From positions 91,046 through 155,045 of IMG/VR virus record IMGVR_UViG_3300042565_001021: a stretch of 64,000 nucleotides of DNA; one strand, written 5' to 3'. This document shows, one piece after another, positions 54,734 to 63,129 of the stretch. The DNA comes from a virus. Both the position numbers and the translations under genes were made by a program. Position 1 is the stretch's first letter; each line of letters starts with the position of its first letter. The notes beneath the pieces were generated by a model, which did no database searches, was not told the DNA's origin, and saw only the letters and a list, made by a program, of their open reading frames with translations.

Positions 54734-55301
54734 TGAGAAGATTCATGTTTACTACAACTAAGTGTGAATAGGCACAGGCGTGCGCTTGTTTAAATGCGTA
54801 ACTTCCATCAGTTGGTTTCTCCCAAATCGTCTTAGCTACCTCTGACCAAGATTTTCCTATTAGGTGCTTCTTGCTGGGACGAATCATCGCAATGAACATC
54901 ATTAAGCGAGGAATGCTATCAATGACATCAGGTAAGCTAGAAATAACATCGAAGTAATTACCGATGTGTATTAACTTCTCGCAGAACTCTTGCTCGTATA
55001 ACTTCTCCCACGGCGGTTCAGTTGTCATTAAATGAACGAGATGCTCTTCCGACTTTACTTGCTCATATACAGATACGTTGAGCACATCGACTTTAAAGTA
55101 TCCGCGTTCTTCAGCTTCCTTATAGTCCAAGGTTGATCGCAGATTATGATCGTGCGGGATTTCTGTAAAGTACACGCCAGATGCGTGATTAGTTAGCTTT
55201 CCATCGTTTCGCAGTATGCTTGCGGAATAGTGTTTGAAAGGTGCTAACGCTATCTCGCGAGATGCTACGTCAATGTCGATGTCACTGTTAAACTTTGTCA
55301 T
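54714..55301 (-). CDS. DnaE-like mini polymerase core protein
   Basis: The 195-residue protein resembles a condensed C-family polymerase: FNSDIDIDVASRE matches the P-D-x-D-x-D catalytic segment of DnaE (D7, D9, D11), ASGVYF fits the H-x-x-G-V motif, GYFKVDVLN (D72) fits K-x-D-x-L, and YAFKQAHACAYSHLVVVN fits F-N-K-S-H-S-x-A-Y. It is far smaller than DnaE (about 1150). It may be a regulator or remnant. Late box directly before the ATG. Confidence 0.6.
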   Translation of the reverse strand: MTKFNSDIDIDVASREIALAPFKHYSASILRNDGKLTNHASGVYFTEIPHDHNLRSTLDYKEAEERGYFKVDVLNVSVYEQVKSEEHLVHLMTTEPPWEKLYEQEFCEKLIHIGNYFDVISSLPDVIDSIPRLMMFIAMIRPSKKHLIGKSWSEVAKTIWEKPTDGSYAFKQAHACAYSHLVVVNMNLLNETLPD

Positions 55302-55351
55302 TATTTATGATAACATAGCTGATGAAGAATATCAAAATTTCTGGCAGAATA

Positions 55352-55393
55352 GATAAATAGTAGTGCGGGTCGCGATACTGATAATATCCACCC
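55352..55393 (+). promoter_or_regulatory. Late promoter and structured leader RNA, copy 5
   Basis: GATAAATA (55352-55359); outer helix GGGT (55367-55370) with ACCC (55390-55393), extended past one C-A mismatch; internal loop CGC/C; inner helix GATA (55374-55377) with TATC (55385-55388), seven-base loop. Confidence 0.78.
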
Positions 55394-55421
55394 ACTCTAA
55401 TCGCTTATAGGAGCAACCAGC

Positions 55422-56123
55422 ATGTCTATTTATAGTATCTACAGAATAACTAATCTTTTAACGAATAAAGTATATATCGGGTTTACTTCCGATCCAGAGC
55501 AACGATGGGCAAAACATTGTTCGTGCAGTAAAAGGAAATCTTCTAAACTATTATACAACTCTATTCGCAAACACGGATTAGAAAATTTTACATTTGACAT
55601 TATATACCAGTCTCGAGATTTAACGCATACTAAAAATATTATGGAGAATTATTTTATCAACGAATATAATTCTTATGTTGGACATAAAAATTCCAATGGT
55701 TATAATATGACCTTAGGCGGAGACGGAGGAGACACCTCGTCTAGCCCAAAATATAAATCAGGAATAATAAGAAGAGGCAATAGTGACTGGAGGTTAAAGT
55801 GTAGCATAAGTAAGCTCGGTAGAAATTTAAGGCCACAAACAAAAGAACATATACAAAACCGAGTTCTTTCTCGGTCCGGAAAACCTAACATAAAAAGACT
55901 AACTAAAGAGCAATGCGTAAACATGGCGCGGGATGGAGACACAAATGGACATGCTAAACAATGGTGCTTTATGTCTCCATTTAATGAGAAATTTATCATC
56001 CAAGGACAATTTCAGCAATTCTGTAAAGAGCACGACTTAGAATATTCCGGAATGAAGAAAATAGCAAAAGGCGGCCAAGCTAAGAAAGGCAAAAACTTAG
56101 GATGGTCTGTATTTGAATTATAA
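55422..56123 (+). CDS. GIY-YIG homing endonuclease
   Basis: The GIY-YIG motif is classic: SIYSIYRITNLLTNKVYIGFT, with R28 and H-x-S and the Glu of MENYFINEYNSY. The central LGGDGGDTSSS and later basic segments are DNA-binding parts; the last 60 residues (NEKFIIQGQFQQFCKEHD) resemble a helix-turn-helix. AGGAG lies ten bases before the ATG. Its end overlaps the convergent zinc-finger gene by six bases. Confidence 0.92.
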   Translation: MSIYSIYRITNLLTNKVYIGFTSDPEQRWAKHCSCSKRKSSKLLYNSIRKHGLENFTFDIIYQSRDLTHTKNIMENYFINEYNSYVGHKNSNGYNMTLGGDGGDTSSSPKYKSGIIRRGNSDWRLKCSISKLGRNLRPQTKEHIQNRVLSRSGKPNIKRLTKEQCVNMARDGDTNGHAKQWCFMSPFNEKFIIQGQFQQFCKEHDLEYSGMKKIAKGGQAKKGKNLGWSVFEL

Positions 56124-56789
56124 ATTTGCCTCTAAACACACCTCCTTTATATACTCGGCGTCTGCTACATAATCAGTAAATTTCTTCCCCCAGTAAACAG
56201 GATCTATAAAACGATAGGTTAAACTTACTTGTTCTTCATTTAACGCTTCAATAAAAGCCACGCCCGAAGAACTAAGGTAGATGATCCAAGGGCTAATGCG
56301 ACCATTTACTACCATGTTACACACTTTGTTTGCTGCGCCTTCGCGGAAGATGTTGTTAAAGCTCTTACCGTTCTCATCTGCCCAGCGTTGCATTTCCATA
56401 AACGATCGCTCTAACGCAACCGTAGGATGCTCTTTCCGTAGCTGTTCATAAAGGTACTCGTCGTAGAAAGCCTCTTTTGTCCATTGGTCGAGCTTCTTGT
56501 TGTTCTTTAGCAAAGAGTTCGTAAAGCCAACTGGATCAATTGCTCGTATCTGAACAAGGTATTGCCCATACTTTACAAACGCTGAATAATACGGCGATTC
56601 AACAAAATCACCATACGTCTTTGTCTTGCTGCTACCTTGTGTCATTGTGTAGAATTGTAGGTACGAGTTAAAGCCGAGTCGAACACCGGCTTCGTTCTCT
56701 TGCTGCCAGCGGCGACGAGGTTCACAGAGGTGGGCAGAAAGTGTACTTTCTTTTCGGAACTCTTTCTGACAATATTTACAGGTTGCCAC
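56118..56789 (-). CDS. C2H2-like zinc-finger protein
   Basis: The N-terminus (MATCKYCQKEFRKESTLSAH, then LC) forms a C2H2-type finger. The rest, 190 residues, is helical with FNSYLQFYTMTQGSSK and SPWIIYLSSSGVAFIEALNE. A protein of this plan is conserved in T4-like phages near replication genes. Function unknown. Confidence 0.65.
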   Translation of the reverse strand: MATCKYCQKEFRKESTLSAHLCEPRRRWQQENEAGVRLGFNSYLQFYTMTQGSSKTKTYGDFVESPYYSAFVKYGQYLVQIRAIDPVGFTNSLLKNNKKLDQWTKEAFYDEYLYEQLRKEHPTVALERSFMEMQRWADENGKSFNNIFREGAANKVCNMVVNGRISPWIIYLSSSGVAFIEALNEEQVSLTYRFIDPVYWGKKFTDYVADAEYIKEVCLEANL

Positions 56790-56796
56790 TTAGTTT

Positions 56797-57270
56797 TTAA
56801 CCCAACTCTTTTTTAATCTGTTCCTTCGTCCATCCAAGTTCTTCAGCTAACTTCTTTACATCTTTTGCGTCGTTTAACGAAGCCAACAGGTCTACATCGC
56901 TTTCCTTCATGTCAGGATATAAGGTAGCTAAAAATTTTTCAACTTTGGCTGTTGTTCCGCCTTCTTTCTTCTTCATACCAAGCCACGGATGATACTGCTT
57001 ACCCATCCCCGGTGATATCGTAGTTGCTGCTAACCAGTTCAGTTTGTCGTGCTTAGTTTTATTGATGTCAAAGTAGTGTTTGTTTAGCCGCAAGTTAGTA
57101 GACTGTAGGTAATACTCTTGTAAGTCTGCGGAGCCTTGAACCGATGCTCCCCAGCGTATCATCAAGTATGAACTAAACTTTTTCTTTTCTTCGTCAGACA
57201 GATTATCGTAGAACTCACGATCCTTTCTGTCCAAAGCTAACATTTCATTGGCGATATCAAGCTTACTCAT
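56797..57270 (-). CDS. Conserved T4-like protein near replication genes
   Basis: ATG 57270 has AAGGA six bases before it and gives MSKLDIANEMLALDRKDREF (157 residues). The layout (FSSYLMIRWGASV, then YYLQSTNLRLNKHYFDINKT) resembles the small clamp-loader subunit gp62 only loosely. An in-frame GTG at 57318 would add MYFLPFLEADGNEGRV, but that start has no ribosome site. Confidence 0.6.
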   Translation of the reverse strand: MSKLDIANEMLALDRKDREFYDNLSDEEKKKFSSYLMIRWGASVQGSADLQEYYLQSTNLRLNKHYFDINKTKHDKLNWLAATTISPGMGKQYHPWLGMKKKEGGTTAKVEKFLATLYPDMKESDVDLLASLNDAKDVKKLAEELGWTKEQIKKELG

Positions 57271-57357
57271 CACTCGTCCTTCATTACCGTCGGCTTCTAA
57301 GAAAGGTAAAAAATACACATAGATCCAGTAACTGGTCGTCGTTATATGGCATAATGT

Positions 57358-57861
57358 CTACCAGCACTTCCCGTAATCTACAATCTCACTTTGTCGGCTA
57401 ATGTCTTTAACAAAGTACGCACAAAGAGGTTTACTCCCATGTTCAGTTAACGGTACTGCTAACATTTGTCCTGGCTTCAGCTTTGGGAAATACCATTTAA
57501 CATCTTGGTAGATGTCGATTACTTCAACTGGATAAAACACAGGGCTAAATCCTGTAAGTGGATTAAAACAAAACACCTTAAATCCCCTGTCATTCACACT
57601 CGTCAGCGGCACAACCTCAAGGTCACCTAAGTCCGGCTCTCCGATTAGAATCTGCCAGTCAATAGGCATGCGGATTACTTCGTCGCCTATACGCAATACA
57701 AGAGCAGGACTGTTAAAGCTCTCAAGGAAAATAAGCGGAATGTAAAAGTAGTCTGGCTCTTTCGGATTGCTGTTGTCAAGTACGCAGAAGCGTAAGTCAT
57801 CTACCTCATCTGGTATCTCGTTCATTTCGTGCGCTTTGTTGTCAAGCGTAAGTATTCTCAT
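57358..57861 (-). CDS. Conserved T4-like protein
   Basis: A 167-residue beta-rich protein with FYIPLIFLESFNSPALVLRI, MPIDWQILIGEPDLGDLEVV and LTSVNDRGFKVFCFNPLTGF. I know this conserved protein from T4-like marine phages, where it is of unknown function. It overlaps uvsW by four bases, so it may act with it. Confidence 0.65.
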   Translation of the reverse strand: MRILTLDNKAHEMNEIPDEVDDLRFCVLDNSNPKEPDYFYIPLIFLESFNSPALVLRIGDEVIRMPIDWQILIGEPDLGDLEVVPLTSVNDRGFKVFCFNPLTGFSPVFYPVEVIDIYQDVKWYFPKLKPGQMLAVPLTEHGSKPLCAYFVKDISRQSEIVDYGKCW

Positions 57862-59336
57862 TTGGTTCCTTTAGTGACTGGTTCCCATTCTACCTTTTCG
57901 ATTGTGTAAGGATAGTTGGCTTCTGTATAAAACTGTTTGCGTTTTGTTAAATGTCTCTTGGCAAATTTACAAGTCGAAGTGACGTCGTATATATCAACGA
58001 AGTCTTTGTCTTCTGCTTTACGAATACCCCGACCAATGCTTTGGATAACCCGTACGAAAGACTTACCAGGCTCAATAAGCACAAGGTTAAAAATGCGAGG
58101 CACGTTGATGCCAACAGCAGCGATACCATACGTACATACAGTGACGCCGTTGTCATTAGTTGCGATACTGTCATACTGGTCCTTTCGTTTATCTGACTTA
58201 GTTGCCCCACTTAGGAAGACCGCTCCAGGAATACAGTTGACCAAGGCTTTACCTGGATCAACTCGGTCAATGAGGACTAAGGTGTTTCCTGTTGTGCTAA
58301 TTTGCTGAATCAGCTTTGCCATGTAATAAAGGCGACCTTCTGTTTCCAACAGATACTTTAGCTCGTCCGGATACTTCTTAAACTCTGCGTAATCGATCAT
58401 CTGTACAATATTGACATGACAGTTCGACAAGATACCTTTGTCCTGTAGCTCGCTTGCTCTAACTGTTCCTACTACTTCACCCACTGATACTCTCAGCGAA
58501 TACTTCTCAAAGTCTTCTTTCGGGATAGTTCCAGTAATACCTAAACGAATAGGAATGCGAGACATAGGACCTGTCATCATACCGAGCAAAGCATCAGCTT
58601 TAAGCCCGTGGCACTCGTCAATCATTACGCATACAACACCGTCAATGAATTCGCTGAATGGTACCTGTGCTTCTCCTGATTTAGTTTTCTTAAACATAGA
58701 GTTCAAGCTTTGCCAAGTACAAATAGTGTGCGTCTTATCGTATTCTTTTCGTGTGCCAAAGAATACACCAACATCTAACCCCATGTTTATGTAATCGGCT
58801 TCGGTCTGAAGAACTAAGTCTTTACTCGGAACGACTACAACTGTGCGACCATAAGGCTCGAACTTGTGGCTAAGAACTGCTGTTAGGATCGTTTTACCGA
58901 AGCCAGTTGCCAGGCACTGAATGCTTTGCGTATTGTTTAGGAAGATGTTTATTGCTTCGACTTGGTCGTCGCGCAGCTCAATTGGTTGTCCGGCGAACCG
59001 GTGTCCTTCTGGCCATTTAATATGCGAGTAACTATCTTCTGCTACTTCGACGAACTCAAACTGTGAACCGTAATCTCGCAAATCCTCAAGTTCGATGTTG
59101 TAACCTTCGCTATCAAGGATCGGCAAGATTTCCGGCAAGAGATTGATGTAGGTTTGCAGTGAAAGAGAACAAAAAGATTTTTTCCCGTCCCAGCGGCCCA
59201 ATTTTACAGCTGGCGTATATCTAGCTCCGGGTATCTCAAACTTAAACTTGTTAGATAACTTTTTTCTAACAGCAAGGTCTACCCCTGTGATCTGACAATT
59301 TGTCTCTGACTCAATGATAATCTTACACGTTGCCAT
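57858..59336 (-). CDS. uvsW: UvsW-like SF2 helicase
   Basis: The 492-residue protein has Walker A CLATGFGKT (141-149), the DECH box in CVMIDECHGLKAD, GITGTIP for motif III, and QSIGRGIRKAEDK for motif VI. The N-terminal domain (YTPAVKLGRWDGKKSFCSLS) matches the UvsW N-terminal DNA-binding fold. UvsW drives branch migration and R-loop removal in late T4 replication. Confidence 0.93.
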   Translation of the reverse strand: MATCKIIIESETNCQITGVDLAVRKKLSNKFKFEIPGARYTPAVKLGRWDGKKSFCSLSLQTYINLLPEILPILDSEGYNIELEDLRDYGSQFEFVEVAEDSYSHIKWPEGHRFAGQPIELRDDQVEAINIFLNNTQSIQCLATGFGKTILTAVLSHKFEPYGRTVVVVPSKDLVLQTEADYINMGLDVGVFFGTRKEYDKTHTICTWQSLNSMFKKTKSGEAQVPFSEFIDGVVCVMIDECHGLKADALLGMMTGPMSRIPIRLGITGTIPKEDFEKYSLRVSVGEVVGTVRASELQDKGILSNCHVNIVQMIDYAEFKKYPDELKYLLETEGRLYYMAKLIQQISTTGNTLVLIDRVDPGKALVNCIPGAVFLSGATKSDKRKDQYDSIATNDNGVTVCTYGIAAVGINVPRIFNLVLIEPGKSFVRVIQSIGRGIRKAEDKDFVDIYDVTSTCKFAKRHLTKRKQFYTEANYPYTIEKVEWEPVTKGTK

Positions 59337-59361
59337 AATATCCTAAAAGTAAATGAAACGA

Positions 59362-59405
59362 GATAAATAATAGTGTCGATCGCGATACTGGACATATCCA
59401 CCGAC
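59362..59405 (+). promoter_or_regulatory. Late promoter and structured leader RNA, copy 6
   Basis: GATAAATA (59362-59369); outer helix GTCGAT (59375-59380) with ACCGAC (59400-59405), one A-C mismatch; internal loop CGC/C; inner helix GATA (59384-59387) with TATC (59395-59398), seven-base loop. Confidence 0.78.
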
Positions 59406-59431
59406 TCTAACGCTTTCAAGGAGCAATCAGC

Positions 59432-60130
59432 ATGATATTTATCACTAACAAATACACTATATGGTATAATAGCATCATAGCCAATGCTAAAGCAAGAACT
59501 TTGGTAGATGAATATACCGAACGACATCATATTATTCCTAAATCTTTAGGTGGCGATAATTCAAAAGAGAACTTGGTCAAACTTACTGCTCGTGAACACT
59601 TTATTTGCCATTGGCTACTTATTAAAATGATTTCAAATAAGGTCTTACTACATAAAATGCAGTTTGCGTTAAATTCGTTTAGACGAACAAGTAAAAATCA
59701 ACACCGACATATTCTTTCTTCAAGACAATATGAAACAGTTCGGAAACAAGTCTCGATCGCTCGCAGTCAATCTCAATTAGGAAACACGTTTGCATTAGGA
59801 TTTAAGCAGTCACCGGAAACTATAGCTAAACGTGTTGCTAAGGTCACCGGAATGAAAAAGAAGAAGTGGAGTGCCGGACAGTGTAAACGTCTAAGTGACG
59901 CCACTAAAGGAAAGCCAAAACCTCTGGGGTTTGCTGAGCAAGTATCTGCTCGACGCAAAGGAATGCCAAGTCCGTTAAAAGGAAGAAAAGTGGGCCCGTA
60001 CCCAGAAGAACGAAAACAAAAATTACGCATTCCTAAAAAGAAACTAACATGTCCGCATTGTAATAAAGAAGGCGGGTCCAGTAATATGAAAAGATATCAC
60101 TTTAACAACTGTAAATCACTCATCGTCTAG
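59432..60130 (+). CDS. HNH homing endonuclease
   Basis: The HNH site is ERHHIIPKSLGGDNSKENLV with the flanking KLTAREHFICHWLL. Residues 120-200 are basic with NUMOD-like repeats (SPETIAKRVAK, SAGQCKRLSDATKG). The C-terminal CPHCNKEGGSSNMKRYHFNNC is a zinc finger. Although it is an HNH enzyme, it carries the same leader RNA as the GIY-YIG genes. Confidence 0.9.
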   Translation: MIFITNKYTIWYNSIIANAKARTLVDEYTERHHIIPKSLGGDNSKENLVKLTAREHFICHWLLIKMISNKVLLHKMQFALNSFRRTSKNQHRHILSSRQYETVRKQVSIARSQSQLGNTFALGFKQSPETIAKRVAKVTGMKKKKWSAGQCKRLSDATKGKPKPLGFAEQVSARRKGMPSPLKGRKVGPYPEERKQKLRIPKKKLTCPHCNKEGGSSNMKRYHFNNCKSLIV

Positions 60131-61247
60131 GAAGTGGAGCACATAGATACACTATCTTCTCCGCCTTATTCATAAAGTCCTTCTTTCCTACAGAGTGCAT
60201 CAAATTCGCATAGCTAACCAGAAGCGGTAATCTACCTTCCCAGTCGGTTAGCACTTTATTAGTGTATATGACTTTAGCTGAATAGTCAATGGCTGATTCA
60301 GGTGTTTTGAGGTTTATGAGGCTAATCTCTGACGGATCAAAAAACTGCTCGTATAGAGTAGTATCTGGGGTCAGGAAATTCGGATTATAAACTACAATTG
60401 GCAACCTGTTCACCGCAATCGCCCATTCAACTACTTTGCCTACTGTGTATTTATTCGCATCATTGGCGAAGTCGATTACTTTACCTTGACACAGCTTCAA
60501 AAATTCTGGACTCTCGTTTGCTTTGACAATTTCCGAGATCTCGTCACTTATCGTGTATCCAAGCGGGCCAGCAGAGTCGATAAGAGCCATTGCGTTATCG
60601 AATCCGATGTTGGCCTCAATGTACTCTCGCATTGAGTCTGGTGCGTTTTCAATATACAGCTTTTTGTCGGCGCTGAATTTTAGCTGTATAGCAAACGGTG
60701 TCTTCTCGACTTCGAGAATTGCGTCAAACAACACCTGAACGTCTGGACTAACAAAAATGCGATTAGCATTAGAGTATCCTACTAACCAGCTAACGTTAAA
60801 TTCTGTAATGGCAGAACACCAGGCCCGTTCATCTTGAGACCACTGGATACTGCCTTGTGCTTCTTGAACAAAGGTCTTTACATCGTTGATCATCTTCTCG
60901 TTGAATGGGAATCGAAGCATAAGCTTGTCGTCTTTTCGCGTGAGGCTTGAGGAACGATCGACTACACGCTGACCAAGCTTATACAGCTTTTGGTCTGGTT
61001 GGTCGATGCCTTGCTTCGTTAACTGTCGGGCATAAGTGGCAATGATCTTTTCTGCCAGCGTCGCCTGTCTGTCAGTAAGACCTTTGCCTTGCTGTATTTG
61101 CTCGCTTACACTTGTTAGGAACCCAACGTCGTAGTTAGCGAGAGAAAGGGGAGACTTCGGCATAAAAGTCCAAGACTTTTTTCCGGCCTTGTCCATGTAT
61201 CCGGACATGTATTCGAGGTACTCCTCGATGTATTGGAACTTAATCAT
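60120..61247 (-). CDS. Conserved protein next to UvsW
   Basis: A 375-residue protein (MIKFQYIEEYLEYMSGYMDK) with LTDRQATLAEKIIATYARQL near residue 60, a DNA-polymerase-like or helicase-associated helix, and a beta-rich centre. It resembles a large conserved protein found beside uvsW in T4-like phages. Enzymatic motifs are not clear. It overlaps the HNH gene by 11 bases at its 3' end. Confidence 0.6.
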   Translation of the reverse strand: MIKFQYIEEYLEYMSGYMDKAGKKSWTFMPKSPLSLANYDVGFLTSVSEQIQQGKGLTDRQATLAEKIIATYARQLTKQGIDQPDQKLYKLGQRVVDRSSSLTRKDDKLMLRFPFNEKMINDVKTFVQEAQGSIQWSQDERAWCSAITEFNVSWLVGYSNANRIFVSPDVQVLFDAILEVEKTPFAIQLKFSADKKLYIENAPDSMREYIEANIGFDNAMALIDSAGPLGYTISDEISEIVKANESPEFLKLCQGKVIDFANDANKYTVGKVVEWAIAVNRLPIVVYNPNFLTPDTTLYEQFFDPSEISLINLKTPESAIDYSAKVIYTNKVLTDWEGRLPLLVSYANLMHSVGKKDFMNKAEKIVYLCAPLPRR

Positions 61248-61524
61248 TTTTGTGTCCGTATTTGAGTAGGTACATGGTTAGGTTAGGACCATCAAGCAGA
61301 ACTGATTCGCCGGGATAACGAAGCTTTCCTTGATTTTTAACTTCGTTACCTTTCCAGTCAGTCACCCAGGCTGCTTCTTTCAGGTCAACTACTCGTATCT
61401 GTTTTTCACCCATGCCCGTAATTCGTCCAATCATGAGGGAGGTTATTCCTTTTGGTATTGCAACAGGATCTCCAATTTTAAGCGACCTGCCAATTGCGTC
61501 TACATGTTCGTATTCTTTAGCCAT
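61240..61524 (-). CDS. KOW/SH3-like conserved protein
   Basis: A 94-residue beta-barrel-like protein (GRSLKIGDPVAIPKGITSLM, IGRITGMGEKQIRVVDL). This fold is common in small phage proteins that bind nucleic acid. It overlaps the neighbouring gene by eight bases. Function unknown. Confidence 0.6.
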   Translation of the reverse strand: MAKEYEHVDAIGRSLKIGDPVAIPKGITSLMIGRITGMGEKQIRVVDLKEAAWVTDWKGNEVKNQGKLRYPGESVLLDGPNLTMYLLKYGHKND

Positions 61525-61751
61525 TATAGTAAGTCCGCCGGGTCGCCCGGTTCAGGTTCCATGTATCCAGAAGTTATTTCGCCACCAGCTAAGCCACCAA
61601 ACCCTTCGACCTCGACGGACCCTTTAACTAGACCAAGCGGTTTTAGCGCCTTCTCTAGCGCAGCAATAAATTCCTTTTCGCTTATAGGTCGGGTAGCAGT
61701 AAAGAGAACCGCACCGTCACAGCGGTGATAGAACGGTTGTTTATTTGTCAT
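61524..61751 (-). CDS. Small unknown protein
   Basis: 75 residues (MTNKQPFYHRCDGAVLFTAT) with a Gly-rich C-terminus VEGFGGLAGGEITSGYM. Its stop shares a base with the KOW-like gene's ATG. No family recognised. Confidence 0.55.
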   Translation of the reverse strand: MTNKQPFYHRCDGAVLFTATRPISEKEFIAALEKALKPLGLVKGSVEVEGFGGLAGGEITSGYMEPEPGDPADLL

Positions 61752-61938
61752 TTTTATTTTCTTTCTTCTTGTTAGGCGCTTCTTCGCATTTTGCGTATCC
61801 GTCTTTAATTCTTGCGTTGACTTTCTTCTCGTCTACCTGACAAGCCGCCATGGTTTGGTATTCAAATTTTCGCACAACCTCACAATCGCCTCCCCAGAGG
61901 ATTCCGACACAAACTACTAGAATGTAAGTTGCGTTCAT
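61741..61938 (-). CDS. Small exported protein
   Basis: A 65-residue product with a signal-like start (MNATYILVVCVGILWGGDCE) and a soluble part rich in Lys, Glu and Cys. The last 15 residues are strongly charged (NKKKENKNDK). Location in the periplasm is likely. Confidence 0.5.
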   Translation of the reverse strand: MNATYILVVCVGILWGGDCEVVRKFEYQTMAACQVDEKKVNARIKDGYAKCEEAPNKKKENKNDK

Positions 61939-61942
61939 TACC

Positions 61943-62143
61943 TTACCACGGGTCCTTTCCTCGTTCTGCCGTTAGCCAACCGAGCTCCCACTGATACTTG
62001 CGACTGTAGTCTTTTAGCTCGTGGTCTGGCTCTGGGTTGTCTGCTAACGGTACGCCTGCTTTGAATGCTTCATACCCCTTGAGCCGACACGCCTTGTCGG
62101 AGGCCCGTAGGTAAGCTGCCTCTCCTTCATATGCTTGGCACAT
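61943..62143 (-). CDS. Small RMF-like protein
   Basis: ATG 62143 overlaps the upstream stop (TGATG), giving 66 residues. The pattern MCQAYEGEAAYLRASDKACR followed by N-P and W-E-L-G-W is like ribosome modulation factor-type small proteins. The match is by eye and weak. Confidence 0.5.
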   Translation of the reverse strand: MCQAYEGEAAYLRASDKACRLKGYEAFKAGVPLADNPEPDHELKDYSRKYQWELGWLTAERGKDPW

Positions 62144-62361
62144 CACTTATCCTCCGATAGTTTGTAGAGTGGTGTGCAAAGATGGTGGGGAGAAGTACCA
62201 CAGTCACCATCAGGGTGTTGGTATGCAGAAGGCCCACCATCTTTGATATGCTCCAGACAGGCTTGCCATCCATCAAAGGCGCATTGCTTGGCACCCTCCG
62301 AAGAAATGACCACTTGCATATACTTGCTGGCATTCCACCACCTCTCAAACGCTTCACGCAT
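62143..62361 (-). CDS. Small phage protein
   Basis: A 72-residue product from ATG 62361 (MREAFERWWNASKYMQVVIS) with FDGWQACLEHIKDG. The A-F-E-x-W start is widespread in small phage proteins. Function unknown. Confidence 0.55.
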   Translation of the reverse strand: MREAFERWWNASKYMQVVISSEGAKQCAFDGWQACLEHIKDGGPSAYQHPDGDCGTSPHHLCTPLYKLSEDK

Positions 62362-62366
62362 CGCGC

Positions 62367-62858
62367 TCACTTCAACTCCTCTGGTATCTCAACCTCGTCG
62401 CCCAGCTTAGATGACACGTAGCAGCGCATGGCGGCGATGAGTGGGGTGGGGCCGTTGCCTGACACTCCATCAGGAGTTGATGCTCTCCACAAAGGTGAGC
62501 CATCCTTTGCACGATACTGGATACCTTCGGAAGAAGGTGCGCGAAGCGTAATCCCCTCCCGCTCAATGATCGGGCCTCCTTGCGCCCAGTCGGTTGAATA
62601 AGGTTCAGGGGCGAGTTCAGTAATGGGGCATTGCTCATGTGTTTCGTAGTCTGATGCCCATGTGCGAAGTGCGCCGCTTCCGTCTTCAAAATTCATCTTT
62701 GGATGATGGCAATACTGGATAGCATCATCCCTACCTTGACGCTCCTCGTAATACTTGCAGTCGAAACACCGCGACGGTTTTTGTCCGAGAGTGTTCATGC
62801 ACTTCGCCACCAGATAGTCGATCATGAGCGGTGTTGCTTCACTGCTTTTGGTTTTCAT
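62367..62858 (-). CDS. ninX: NinX-like (DUF2591) protein
   Basis: ATG 62858 follows GGGG and gives 163 residues. WAQGGPIIEREGI and GNGPTPLIAAMRCYVSSKLG with the end DEVEIPEELK match the DUF2591/NinX family of lambdoid and related phages. A Cys-rich insert (RCFDCKYYEER) sits near residue 33. Function in those phages is not settled. Confidence 0.75.
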   Translation of the reverse strand: MKTKSSEATPLMIDYLVAKCMNTLGQKPSRCFDCKYYEERQGRDDAIQYCHHPKMNFEDGSGALRTWASDYETHEQCPITELAPEPYSTDWAQGGPIIEREGITLRAPSSEGIQYRAKDGSPLWRASTPDGVSGNGPTPLIAAMRCYVSSKLGDEVEIPEELK

Positions 62859-63129
62859 TTTCAATACCCCTCACGTATTCGTTAAGTTGTTCTTGAAGGT
62901 TAGCTATGTCGTGACAGGCGGTATCCCAACTGGCTTTTGCTGTCCTCGCATCCTCTTCCCATCGTGTCCGCTCCGCTGTCATGGCGGCGAGTTCAAGAAA
63001 TAATTCCTGATTCTTACCACCAAGAGCGTGTCCAGTAGCTATATGAGCATCCTTTTCCGTCATAAGCTCACGGCGCAAGGCTTCGATCTGTGCTTCTTGT
63101 CGCAACACAACTTCTTCAGGACTTGGCAT
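62839..63129 (-). CDS. Coiled-coil protein
   Basis: The 96 residues are one long helix with heptad spacing (VVLRQEAQIEALRRELMTEK, then NLQEQLNEYVRG). Overlaps both neighbours. No known partner. Confidence 0.55.
   Translation of the reverse strand: MPSPEEVVLRQEAQIEALRRELMTEKDAHIATGHALGGKNQELFLELAAMTAERTRWEEDARTAKASWDTACHDIANLQEQLNEYVRGIENENQKQ

Noticed and set aside
55302-55309. Late box directly touching ATG 55301 as a functional leaderless promoter
   Set aside because: With zero spacing the transcript would start inside the gene; the match may be chance, so it is not listed as a feature.
57271-57318. MYFLPFLEAD extension of the 56797 protein as another head leader
   Set aside because: The GTG has no ribosome site, while ATG 57270 has AAGGA at the right distance; the LPFLE likeness may be chance.
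57297-57365. 22-residue frame MPYNDDQLLDL between the 57358 and 56797 genes
   Set aside because: It overlaps the upstream gene end and has only a weak ribosome site; no other support.
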